Assembly (NCBI GenBank): GCA_016700175.1
Contig: CP065003.1
Coordinates: 3,978,001-4,042,000, forward strand
Length of the DNA stretch: 64,000 bases
Reading direction: 5' to 3'
DNA from: Acidobacteriota bacterium
GTDB lineage: Bacteria > Acidobacteriota > Blastocatellia > Pyrinomonadales > Pyrinomonadaceae
Program-made: the position numbers and the translations under genes
Notes under the pieces: generated by a model
What the model was told of the DNA's origin: nothing
Database searches by the model: none
The model's input: only the letters and a program-made list of their open reading frames with translations
Shown: piece after piece, positions 8,953 to 16,817 of the stretch
Numbering within the stretch: the first letter of the stretch is position 1
Layout of the letters: the number at the start of each line of letters is the position of its first letter

Positions 8953-9735
8953 ATGACCAGAAAGTATGTTGCTCTGCCGCGCGACCTGTTCGAGGGCCGG
9001 ACGGCGATAGTGACGGGCGCCAGCCGGGGTGTCGGCAGGGCGACCGCGCTGAGGCTCGCCGAAGGCGGCGCGAACGTCGTCGTCAATTATCTTTCCCGCG
9101 AGGAAGAGGCCGGAGAGGTGGTCGATCTCTGCAAGCGGAAGAACGTTGAGGCTTCCGCGGTTCAGGCCGATGTTTCCGAGTTTGCAGGCGCCCGCTCGCT
9201 TGCTGACGCGGCACTCGAGGAATTCGGCCGGATCGATTATCTGGTCCTCAATGCCGGCATCTGGGAGGGCGCGCCGATCGAGGAGATGTCCGAAGAGACG
9301 TGGACCAAGGTGATCAACACGAACCTTAAGTCCGCCTGGGCGATGACCAAGTGCTGCGTTCCCGCGCTTAGAAAGAACGAAGGCGCCGCGGTCGTGCTTG
9401 TCTCTTCGACGGCGGGCCAGAGGGGCGAAGCGAATTACACGAACTACGCCGCTTCGAAGGGAGGGCAGATCTCGTTCACCAAGGGCCTCGCGACCGAGCT
9501 CGCGCCAAGGATCCGCGTCAATTGCGTCGCACCCGGGTGGATCGAGACCGCGATGGTAAGGCCCGTCTTCGAGGACGAGCTTTACAAGCGCAGCGTGATC
9601 GAATCGATACCCCTGAAGCGCATAGCCCTGACCGACGACGTCGCGCTTTCGATCTGCTTCCTGCTTTCGGTCTGGTCCCAGCACATTACTGGCGAGGTCC
9701 TTAACATAAACGGCGGCGCCGTTCTCTGCGGATAG
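8953..9735 (+). CDS. SDR family oxidoreductase
   Basis: 260 residues, the classical short-chain dehydrogenase length. The nucleotide-binding TGASRGVG is at 21-28, LNAG at 99-102, catalytic serines at 151-152 and YAASK with Y165 and K169. The sequence is closest in style to FabG-like 3-oxoacyl reductases, but the substrate is unknown. The ATG at 8953 is chosen because the Rossmann fold begins 20 residues later; the longer open frame reaching back to 8398 only shadows the opposite-strand synthetase gene. It is followed after 3 bases by a cysteine-synthase-like gene, so the two are likely translated from one mRNA. Confidence 0.88.
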   Translation: MTRKYVALPRDLFEGRTAIVTGASRGVGRATALRLAEGGANVVVNYLSREEEAGEVVDLCKRKNVEASAVQADVSEFAGARSLADAALEEFGRIDYLVLNAGIWEGAPIEEMSEETWTKVINTNLKSAWAMTKCCVPALRKNEGAAVVLVSSTAGQRGEANYTNYAASKGGQISFTKGLATELAPRIRVNCVAPGWIETAMVRPVFEDELYKRSVIESIPLKRIALTDDVALSICFLLSVWSQHITGEVLNINGGAVLCG

Positions 9736-9738
9736 CCG

Positions 9739-10782
9739 ATGATCGAGAAACTAAGAACAACGGTGCTCGACCAGATGGTCGGAAACACGCCTCTGCTTGA
9801 GATCGATCTCAAATATAGGGGAAGGGACGTTCGTGTGTTCGCGAAGTCCGAGCATATGAACCTCACGGGCAGCATCAAGGACCGTATGGCGCTGCACATC
9901 CTGAAAGAAGGCTACCGGTCCGGCGCTCTGTCCGAAGGCTGCGTCATCGCCGAAGCCACGAGCGGCAACACGGGGATCTCGTTCTCCGCGATGGGACGCG
10001 CGTTCGGACACAAGGTCGTGATCCATATGCCCGACTGGATGAGCCGCGAGCGTATCGCTCTGATCAAGAGCTACGGCGCGGACATCGTGCTTGTATCAGA
10101 AGATGAAGGCGGATTCCTCGGCTGTATCGACCGCGCGGACGAGCTCTCTTCGGGCGGCGATCCCGTTTTTCTTCCTCACCAGTTCTCGAACACCGCGAAC
10201 ACGGAAGCGCATTACCGGTCGACGGGACCGGAGATATGGCATCAGCTTGAGCAGCACGGGCTTGAGCCGGACGCGTTCGTCGCGGGAGTGGGGACGGGCG
10301 GAACGATAATGGGAACGGGGAAATATCTGAAGGAAAAGCGGGACGCCGTAAGACTCTTTCCCGTAGAGCCGGCCGAATCGCCCACGCTCAGCACGGGGTA
10401 CAAGGTCGGAAGCCACAGGATCCAGGGGATCTCCGACGAGTTCATCCCGGCGATCGTCCATCTCGACGAGCTCGACGACATCATCGCGGTCCACGACGGG
10501 GACGCGATAATTATGGCGCAGAAACTCGCCGCCGATCTCGGGCTCGCGGTCGGGATCTCTTCCGGTGCGAACTTCATCGCTGCGCTGCGGGCACTCGAGA
10601 TGCTCGGCGGGGACGCCGTCGTCGCGACCGTTTTCTGCGACAGCAATAAGAAGTACCTGAGCACGGACCTGTTCGGCGAAGAGCCTTTGCGGGACGAGTA
10701 TCTCTCGAAGGACGTCGAGCTCCTTTCATACAAGACGTTCGGCCGGCTCGAAGGCCTGGGCGCGGAGGGCGCCGCGAGCTAA
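9739..10782 (+). CDS. PLP-dependent cysteine synthase-like enzyme
   Basis: 347 residues of fold-type II PLP enzyme. The Schiff-base lysine is K47 in GSIKDRMA, the substrate loop TSGNTGIS lies at 74-81, and the phosphate-binding GVGTGGTIMGTG lies near 180. This fits O-acetylserine sulfhydrylase (CysK) or the catalytic core of cystathionine beta-synthase; no C-terminal CBS domains are present. It is about 30 residues longer than typical CysK. It sits 3 bases after the SDR and 21 bases before aspartate kinase, within an apparent amino-acid operon. Whether the product is cysteine or another beta-substituted amino acid cannot be settled here. Confidence 0.85.
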   Translation: MIEKLRTTVLDQMVGNTPLLEIDLKYRGRDVRVFAKSEHMNLTGSIKDRMALHILKEGYRSGALSEGCVIAEATSGNTGISFSAMGRAFGHKVVIHMPDWMSRERIALIKSYGADIVLVSEDEGGFLGCIDRADELSSGGDPVFLPHQFSNTANTEAHYRSTGPEIWHQLEQHGLEPDAFVAGVGTGGTIMGTGKYLKEKRDAVRLFPVEPAESPTLSTGYKVGSHRIQGISDEFIPAIVHLDELDDIIAVHDGDAIIMAQKLAADLGLAVGISSGANFIAALRALEMLGGDAVVATVFCDSNKKYLSTDLFGEEPLRDEYLSKDVELLSYKTFGRLEGLGAEGAAS

Positions 10783-10803
10783 TCAAACTCATCTGCCGCA
10801 TAC

Positions 10804-12177
10804 GTGGATAAAAAGAAACCCACAGTGATGAAGTTCGGCGGGACCTCCGTGAAGGACCCGGAGGCGTTCGCGCGCGTGGCTTCGATCGTCAATCGCGAGA
10901 AAGGCAACGGCGCCGTTGTCGTCACCTCTGCGATGGCCCGCGTGACCGACGCGCTTCTCGCCGCGTTCGAGACCGCGAAAGCTGGTGATTCGTCCGCCGC
11001 GTTCTCGTCGCTGGGAGAACATTTCGCGAGGCACGAAGAGGTTTCGTCGGAGCTGCTCGGCGACCAGAGCAGGAAAGCGTTTGGAGCGGAACTCGAGCTT
11101 GCGAAGGAAGAACTTTCCTCGCTGTTGATGCGCGTCGAGAGACGCTCGCTTCCCCTGCAGATGCTGAAGGACGCGATCGTCGCATACGGCGAGCAGCTTT
11201 CTTCAAGGCTCCTGACCGAGGTCCTGAAGGCCGAGGGGCTCAAGGCCAGGCACGTCGACGCGCGAAGGCTGATCGTCACGGACGACGAGTACGGATCCGC
11301 GAAGCCGCTTTGGGACGAAACCGAAGAGCTTGTGCGCGGCGATCTTGAAAGCTCGGTCGAAGAAGGCGAGATCCCCGTGATGGGCGGATTCATCGCTGCC
11401 AACCGAAGCGGCGAAACTACGACTCTCGGGCGAGGAGGCTCTGATTATTCGGCCGCGCTTGTCGGCGCGGCGCTCGACGCTCGCGAGATCCAGATCTGGA
11501 CCGACGTCACAGGGGTTCTGACCTGCGATCCGAGGATCTGCGCTGACGCTTCGACGATCGATGTGCTTTCTTACAATGAGGCTGCGGAGCTAGCGTATTT
11601 CGGCGCGAAGGTGCTTCACCCGAAAACGATCCAGCCGGCCGTCGATCACGGGATCCCGGTCCGCGTCTGCAACTCGCAAAGGCCGGAAGAGCGCGGGACA
11701 ATGGTGCTTGCCGAGAGCGGCGTGTCGGACAACAGGATCAAGTCCATCGCGCACAAGACCGGCATAACGATCCTTCGAATTTCGTCGGCTCGGATGCTCG
11801 GTTCGTATGGCTTCATGTCGGCGCTGTTCCAGGTGTTCGAAAGGTTCCGGACTGTGATCGACGTCATCTCGACTTCGGAAGTGTCGGTGGCGCTGACGCT
11901 GGACAACACGGAATATCTCGATAAGGTGGTGACCGAACTCGAGCGGCTGGGCGATGTCGAGGTCGAGCACGGATACGCGGTGATCTGCATCGTGGGCGAG
12001 GGCCTGCGCGACTCGTCGGGCCTCGCGTCAAAGATCTTCTCGACGATCGACGACGTGAACGTTTCCCTCATTTCCCACGGTGCGTCGAGCGTAAACCTGA
12101 CATTTGTGGTTAAGGAAGAGTACGTGCGCGAGGTGATCAGCCGTCTCCACGGCCGGTTCTTTCCGCATTCTGCATAA
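10804..12177 (+). CDS. lysC: Aspartate kinase, monofunctional with ACT domains
   Basis: 457 residues if started at the GTG at 10804; the ATG at 10828 would begin at the conserved MKFGGTSV itself and is less likely. The enzyme phosphorylates aspartate, opening the route to lysine, threonine and methionine. Seen are KFGGTSV (10-16), LGRGGSDYSAAL near 213-224, a WTDVTGVLTCDPR segment, and the C-terminal ACT pair (from about 315; VNVSLISHGASSVNL near 420), typical of feedback-inhibited LysC. No homoserine dehydrogenase domain follows. Its TAA overlaps the next ATG by one base (12177), strong evidence of translational coupling to the M20 gene. Confidence 0.93.
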   Translation: MDKKKPTVMKFGGTSVKDPEAFARVASIVNREKGNGAVVVTSAMARVTDALLAAFETAKAGDSSAAFSSLGEHFARHEEVSSELLGDQSRKAFGAELELAKEELSSLLMRVERRSLPLQMLKDAIVAYGEQLSSRLLTEVLKAEGLKARHVDARRLIVTDDEYGSAKPLWDETEELVRGDLESSVEEGEIPVMGGFIAANRSGETTTLGRGGSDYSAALVGAALDAREIQIWTDVTGVLTCDPRICADASTIDVLSYNEAAELAYFGAKVLHPKTIQPAVDHGIPVRVCNSQRPEERGTMVLAESGVSDNRIKSIAHKTGITILRISSARMLGSYGFMSALFQVFERFRTVIDVISTSEVSVALTLDNTEYLDKVVTELERLGDVEVEHGYAVICIVGEGLRDSSGLASKIFSTIDDVNVSLISHGASSVNLTFVVKEEYVREVISRLHGRFFPHSA

Positions 12178-13205
12178 TGGATCTATTTGAACTTACGAAA
12201 GAACTTATGGCCATCCCGTCTGTTTCCGGTGAGGAGCAGGCAATCGGGGCGTTTTTGTGCGAATACCTGACGTCGCTCGGATATCAGGTCGAGCTTCAGG
12301 AGGTCGTCCACGGAAGGAAGAACGTGATCGCAATCGCGTCCGATTCGCCGGACGTGTTCCTTTCAACTCACATGGACACGGTTCCGCCCTTCATCCCGCC
12401 GACCGAGGACGAGGAGAAGATCTACGGCCGCGGATCGTGCGACGCGAAGGGGATCATCGCGGCGCAGATTGTTGCCGCGGAGCGGCTGCGAATAGCAAGA
12501 GAAGACAGGATCGGGCTGCTGTTCACGGTCGATGAAGAGGAATCTTCGCTGGGCTCGAAGGCCGCGAACGACCTTCCGATTGCCGCGAAGTGCCGATACC
12601 TGATCAACGGAGAGCCGACCGACAACGAACTGGGGATCGGATCGAAGGGCTCTTTGAGGATGCTCCTCAAGGTCAAGGGGAAGGCGGCGCATTCAGCGTA
12701 TCCGGAGATGGGCGATTCGGCGATCGACAGGATCGTCGAGATACTTCACGACATTAGATCGACCGAGCTTCCGGGGGACGAGTTCTTCGGGGAGACGACT
12801 CTGAACGTCGGCACGATCAGCGGCGGGCTGAAAACGAACGTCGTCGCGCCGTATGCCGAGGCTGGCCTGCACATAAGGCTCGCGACGGACGACGGGCCCG
12901 TGATCGAGAAGCTTGAGGAAGTGATAGGCGACCGCGGCGAGCTGGAAACGATGTCCTGCAGCCTGCCTGTGAAAATGCTCGCTGTCGAAGGTTTCAGGCA
13001 GAAGGTGGTCCGGTTCACGACGGACATCCCGCAGCTGACGAACTGGGGTACGCCGCTTCTCCTGGGCCCCGGATCGATCCTCGACGCGCACACTTCGCAC
13101 GAGTTCGTGAAGAAGGAAGACCTGGAATCGGCGGTTGAACTATATGGTAATCTTGTTCGTCTGCTTCTAGAGGAAGAAAAATTGGACACAGATGAACACA
13201 GATAA
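12177..13205 (+). CDS. M20 family deacylase (DapE/ArgE/LysK-like)
   Basis: 342 residues of a zinc-dependent amidohydrolase. H65 and D67 in STHMDTVP, D89 in GRGSCDAKG, the acidic cluster DEEE at 119-122, and GEPTDN near 144 give the metal-binding and catalytic set. A role removing an N-acyl group in lysine or arginine synthesis is suggested by LysC upstream and DapB downstream, but DapE, ArgE and LysK cannot be separated by eye. The last seven residues, LDTDEHR, and the TAA are encoded by a GGACACAGATGAACACAGAT repeat (13182-13205), so a repeat insertion has replaced the original C-terminus. Confidence 0.87.
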   Translation: MDLFELTKELMAIPSVSGEEQAIGAFLCEYLTSLGYQVELQEVVHGRKNVIAIASDSPDVFLSTHMDTVPPFIPPTEDEEKIYGRGSCDAKGIIAAQIVAAERLRIAREDRIGLLFTVDEEESSLGSKAANDLPIAAKCRYLINGEPTDNELGIGSKGSLRMLLKVKGKAAHSAYPEMGDSAIDRIVEILHDIRSTELPGDEFFGETTLNVGTISGGLKTNVVAPYAEAGLHIRLATDDGPVIEKLEEVIGDRGELETMSCSLPVKMLAVEGFRQKVVRFTTDIPQLTNWGTPLLLGPGSILDAHTSHEFVKKEDLESAVELYGNLVRLLLEEEKLDTDEHR

Positions 13206-13850
13206 GAAATGGATTGAGCCTTTCTGATGATCGGGAACTGAAACAACCAAGTAAAAGGTCGAAGGAGTAAACAATGAACGACGCCTCACACTCCGTCGAT
13301 ATCCTTCTAGGCCATGACGAGGAGTTTACCAGGCTAAACAAGATAACAGAGACCGTAATCGGTTGCGCATTCAAAGTCAGCAATACGTTTGGCACCGGGT
13401 TTTTAGAGAAGGTCTACGAGAACTCATTGAAGATCGAGTTATCCAAGCATGACTTACAAGTCGAGCAGCAGAAGCCGATCGATGTGCGCTACGAAGGAAA
13501 TCTGGTGGGCTCATTTTTCGCGGATTTGCTGGTTGAGAGCGAGATTCTGATCGAACTCAAGCATGCGACGAGCCTTGATCCTGCTCACAAAGCCCAGTGT
13601 CTCAATTACCTGAGGGCAACCGACCTGAGATTGTGCCTCCTGATCAATTTCGGGAAGCCTAAGATCGAGGTTAAACGGATAATCAACTGAGCCAGTTTGA
13701 TGGGCGAACCGTTACGCTCATCTCCAGAGAATCGGCACGACCCGTTGCGACAAACCATACCCGTTCTTCAGGGACAGAAGCACGCACGGGACAATTGACA
13801 CCGGAGGGACGTGATATCTGTCCCATCCGTGTTCATCTGTGTCCAGCCTT
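13182..13850. mobile_element. Repeat-bounded cassette carrying the GxxExxY gene
   Basis: The left arm at 13182-13204 reads GGACACAGATGAACACAGAT; the right arm near 13824-13848 reads the reverse complement, GTGTTCATCTGTGTCC. They bracket a single gene (13274-13690) of different character from the flanking lysine genes. The left arm supplies the end of the upstream reading frame. A variant of the same motif (GGACACAGATAAACACAGAT) is at 52625. No transposase is present. Calling it mobile is inference from the inverted arms and the interrupted operon. Confidence 0.55.
13274..13690 (+). CDS. GxxExxY protein (PD-(D/E)XK-like nuclease family)
   Basis: 138 residues. The family-defining G-F-L-E-K-V-Y is at 42-48, and the core FFADLLVESEILIELKHA at 81-98 gives D84 and the E94-L-K96 pair expected of a PD-(D/E)XK fold (Pfam PDDEXK_3). 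The biochemical role of the family is not established. It lies between the M20 and dapB genes of an otherwise tight operon and is flanked by inverted repeats, suggesting an inserted accessory gene. The ATG at 13274 follows a GAAGGAG ribosome-binding site. Confidence 0.85.
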   Translation: MNDASHSVDILLGHDEEFTRLNKITETVIGCAFKVSNTFGTGFLEKVYENSLKIELSKHDLQVEQQKPIDVRYEGNLVGSFFADLLVESEILIELKHATSLDPAHKAQCLNYLRATDLRLCLLINFGKPKIEVKRIIN

Positions 13851-13873
13851 GTTATGTGTCCGGCCATGTAATT

Positions 13874-14575
13874 ATGAGAATTGCAATTATCGGCTACGGT
13901 GCCATGGGAAAGATCATCGAGCGGCTCGCGCGTGAGAGAAAGCACGAGATATGCGCGGTGATCGACGAGGAATCGCACAGGTCCAAAGCCGAGGACCTGT
14001 CCAATCGGCTCAACGGCGCCGATGCGGCCATCGACTTTTCGGTCAAGGAAGCCGTGAAGCGCAACGCGGAGGCGTGCGCCTTACACGGCGTGCCGCTCGT
14101 TGAAGGCACGACCGGGTGGCTCGGCGATCTGGATGCCGTCCGGGCGATCGTGACTGAGAAAAATGCCGCGTTCGTTTACGGCGCGAACTTCTCGATCGGC
14201 GTGAACCTCTTTTACAGGATCGTCGGCCGGGCCGCGGAGATGATCTCGAGCTTCGAGGATTACGAGGCGTTCATCGAGGAGCGCCACCATTCGAGAAAGG
14301 TCGATGCGCCTTCGGGGACCGCGCTTAAATTGAAGTCGATCGTCGAAGAATACATCGAGCCCGGATTCTCGATCTCATCGACCCGTGCCGGCAATATTCC
14401 GGGAACGCACATCGTTGGATTTGACGGGACTTACGATCAGATCAGGCTTGAGCACACAGCCCGCTCGCGGGAGGGATTCGCTTCAGGGGCGATCTCGGCT
14501 GCCGAGTGGATCGTAGGGAAAACCGGCTTCTGGGAGTTCCCGGAAGTGATCGACGAGATCATCGGGAGGGAGTGA
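13874..14575 (+). CDS. dapB: 4-hydroxy-tetrahydrodipicolinate reductase
   Basis: 233 residues; reduces the DapA product with NAD(P)H in the diaminopimelate/lysine pathway. Seen are the N-terminal GYGAMGK (residues 7-13), EGTTGW near 76, ANFSIGVN near 107, and the active-site EERHHSRKVDAPSGTALK near 134-151, with the HHxxK-DAPSGTA signature intact. The C-terminal half is compact, as in shorter DapB forms. The ATG at 13874 is placed at the Rossmann fold; upstream in-frame residues come from the GTTCATCTGTGTCC repeat. It was probably once contiguous with lysC and the M20 gene before the GxxExxY insertion. Confidence 0.92.
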   Translation: MRIAIIGYGAMGKIIERLARERKHEICAVIDEESHRSKAEDLSNRLNGADAAIDFSVKEAVKRNAEACALHGVPLVEGTTGWLGDLDAVRAIVTEKNAAFVYGANFSIGVNLFYRIVGRAAEMISSFEDYEAFIEERHHSRKVDAPSGTALKLKSIVEEYIEPGFSISSTRAGNIPGTHIVGFDGTYDQIRLEHTARSREGFASGAISAAEWIVGKTGFWEFPEVIDEIIGRE

Positions 14576-14589
14576 GTCCCTTCTGTCTG

Positions 14590-14735
14590 TTGACCTAATT
14601 TCTTTGCGGTCCTTTGCGGCTTCGCGCCTTTGCGAGAGTCTTGATGAGTACACACTCGTCCTGAGAGCGGTTAGGTTCAATAAGGAGAGGCTCCCGCCAA
14701 GCCGCAAAGACGCCAAGTTCCGCAAAGGAGACGAT
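14590..14735. repeat. Interspersed repeat (GCCAAGCCGCAAAG family), inverted pair
   Basis: TTTCTTTGCGGTCCTTTGCGG...CGCCTTTGCGAGAG at 14597-14640 faces GAGAGGCTCCCGCCAAGCCGCAAAGACGCCAAG at 14684-14718, forming a large imperfect palindrome just after the dapB stop. It could act as a weak transcription end, although there is no T-tract. The right half matches the unit repeated five times at 56388-57165. Confidence 0.75.
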
Positions 14736-14840
14736 CCTTTCCTGACCGCGCAGTCGCGAGGACTCGTGACGTCTGGTTTTCGGCTGTCTCAAATCAAACC
14801 TAGTTCTTGGGATTGAATGCGATGATGGGCGGGTACAGGT

Positions 14841-15203
14841 TCAGTCCTCGTCGTTCTGCTTTCCCACTATCGTCCTGAGAGCGTTGATCCCCGAAGTTCT
14901 GTTCGTGAGGATCGCCTGTGCGAGATCGTAGAGTGGGCCAGGTATCTGATCCGGCTTCACGTCTTCATCCGGGATCGTCGGGAAGTGCCGGTAGAACTCC
15001 AGTTCTGCCGCGCAAAAATCACACGAAGCGACGTGCCTGCCGATGATGTCGGAAGCAAAAATGCCGAGCCTCTTCTGGCGGAATGCGAGCAAGCGGTCTG
15101 ATGAGGGACAGTCGACGCTCTTGCTGAATCCCGACGTTCTGTTCTGGAACATACCGGACACTGTAAGTGTGGTCCGGGATCCCTCGGGAACCCGAAATGA
15201 CAC
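14841..15203 (-). CDS. Zinc-finger protein, anti-sigma-like
   Basis: 120 residues. C32, H57, C61 and C64 (CPSSDRLLAFRQKRL then HVASCDFC) give a C-x24-H-x3-C-x2-C pattern, the spacing of the zinc-binding anti-sigma fold. No membrane segment follows, so it would be a soluble sensor or adaptor. It is divergent from a gene with a C-terminal sigma-like HTH at 15638, and the pairing suggests a regulatory partnership (inference). The function is not known. An alternative start at M18 would keep the motif. Confidence 0.6.
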   Translation of the reverse strand: MSFRVPEGSRTTLTVSGMFQNRTSGFSKSVDCPSSDRLLAFRQKRLGIFASDIIGRHVASCDFCAAELEFYRHFPTIPDEDVKPDQIPGPLYDLAQAILTNRTSGINALRTIVGKQNDED

Positions 15204-15637
15204 TGTTTTCCTTGTTGAAACTGCCTACCGAACTAAATCAGCAATCGCCTCAGGGTTCCACAACTTGAAGGCGAGATCGATGCTGTCGAAACCGAAATCA
15301 AGGCTCCAGCGTTTGTTAAACGACAGAATGAAAGACTTTAGCGATTCAATGGCAACAGTGTTTAACAAAACAAAAAAGTGTTGCTCATTCAAACCAGACC
15401 TGTTAATATCTTAAATGTGGTCAGGAGCGATACGGTCTCCTAAGTAACCCAACCTACAACGCCAAGCTCGGCGATCAAGTTACACAGATTTTCTACCCTT
15501 ATTGACTGCGGCAGCGACAGGTTGCATGGCGGAGTTACACCTGTGATTTGCCATCATCGGGAAAAAACGGCGATCACTTTCTTGCTGCTGCGGTCCCCTC
15601 AGGAAGTTCTACCATTTCGGGCAAACTGAAGGTATCT
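15204..15637. other. Divergent regulatory gap, 434 bases, no gene
   Basis: The gap between the zinc-finger gene and the sigma-like gene is AT-richer (GTTTAACAAAACAAAAAAG at about 15360) than neighbouring coding DNA. A small hairpin candidate AGGAG...CTCCT is at 15423-15441. No known riboswitch pattern was recognised. It presumably holds both promoters, and an open frame through it carries no recognisable features. Confidence 0.4.
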
Positions 15638-16804
15638 ATGAGTTCTGACACGAAAAAGGCGGGACCAAGCGGGAAGCCGAAGAAGAAGTTCCTGAAGAGG
15701 AACAAACGGATCAACGTCGGAAAGTGGAACGATAGCCTCAAGACCTCCGACGTCAACCAGATCTGGACCGAGCTCCACCGCATTGTGTCGTCGCATCCCC
15801 TGGTTCGTGCTTCTAAGAAGGCCGGATTCCTCGTCGAGGAAGGACGCTACAACGTCTATTCCGACATGACGCAGGAGCTCTTCGTGGCGCTTCTTAGCAA
15901 AGAGAGGTTCCAGCATTACCTGGATACCGGAATGACGGATCAGGAGATCGAGGCGGAGATCAGCCAGATCGAACTCACAAATCTCCTCACTGCACAGCTT
16001 CGCAAACGGCATCCCGAATCCTACCGGCTCGCTCGCAGGATCTCGACACTGATCCAGACAAGCGAAACGTTCAAGCGCTTCGACAATACAGGGAGCCCGG
16101 AGATTCACCGGAGGCTGGCCGAACGCGTATTCGGCCTCACGGACTGGCAGGACGGAAAGAAGACGCGCAGCCAGCAGGAAATGGAAGAGCGCGTCAAGAA
16201 GGTCTCCTTCCACGAACGCGACACGCGAATGGTCGGCTGCACCGGCGACGCGCAGATAGTGATCAGCAATGCCGAGCTCGAGAAGCTTATCGTAAGGGTG
16301 TTCAAGGCGGTCGATTCGCCGGTCAACATTCGCGCCATCCGAGGCCTCGTGATGTCGAGGCTGCCCGTGATGGACATCTACCTTGTCCCGATCACCGCGC
16401 CCACGAACACCGACGACGATCGCTATGTAGATCTCGATCCGGTGGATTCGAGGGAGACTCCCGAAGAGGACTATCTGAGGCGCGAGGCCGAAGAGGCCGC
16501 GGCCGGATTCGTCGACCATTTCCTCGACTGTCTCAAGGAATCCGTACGCGGGAAGGCGAAGCAGTATAATCGGATGATCAATATCCTCTGGTACTGTTAC
16601 CTGAATTCAGACGGCGGAACGCAGCTGGAAGTGGCTGACAAGCTGGGAGTTTCAGATTCGCTGGTGTCTGACTACAGAAAGAGGATCGAATCCAACCTGC
16701 AGGAGCTCTCTTTCGGAGGCGTCAACGAGGCGCGCCAGTTCGAAAAGCACCTGAAGCTCCAGGTCAGGGAAATGATCACTGTAGAGGAAGAAGTCTCGGC
16801 CTGA
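15638..16804 (+). CDS. Sigma-factor-like HTH protein of unknown family
   Basis: 388 residues from the ATG at 15638, which has GAAGG 6 bases upstream; an in-frame TTG at 15548 is less likely. The N-terminus is strongly basic (KKKFLKRNKR). The C-terminal segment GTQLEVADKLGVSDSLVSDY (about 327-346) is a helix-turn-helix like sigma region 4, preceded by a helical stretch like sigma region 2/3. No canonical sigma-70 region 2.4 is recognised. It may be a divergent sigma factor or a DNA-binding protein. The divergent zinc-finger gene at 14841-15203 may encode a partner, and the convergent gene is a Ser/Thr kinase. Confidence 0.6.
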   Translation: MSSDTKKAGPSGKPKKKFLKRNKRINVGKWNDSLKTSDVNQIWTELHRIVSSHPLVRASKKAGFLVEEGRYNVYSDMTQELFVALLSKERFQHYLDTGMTDQEIEAEISQIELTNLLTAQLRKRHPESYRLARRISTLIQTSETFKRFDNTGSPEIHRRLAERVFGLTDWQDGKKTRSQQEMEERVKKVSFHERDTRMVGCTGDAQIVISNAELEKLIVRVFKAVDSPVNIRAIRGLVMSRLPVMDIYLVPITAPTNTDDDRYVDLDPVDSRETPEEDYLRREAEEAAAGFVDHFLDCLKESVRGKAKQYNRMINILWYCYLNSDGGTQLEVADKLGVSDSLVSDYRKRIESNLQELSFGGVNEARQFEKHLKLQVREMITVEEEVSA

Positions 16805-16817
16805 ACAGCCCTGAAGT

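Noticed and set aside
15599..16519. Minus-strand frame opposite the sigma-like gene
   Set aside because: Shadow of the plus-strand gene, no recognised features.
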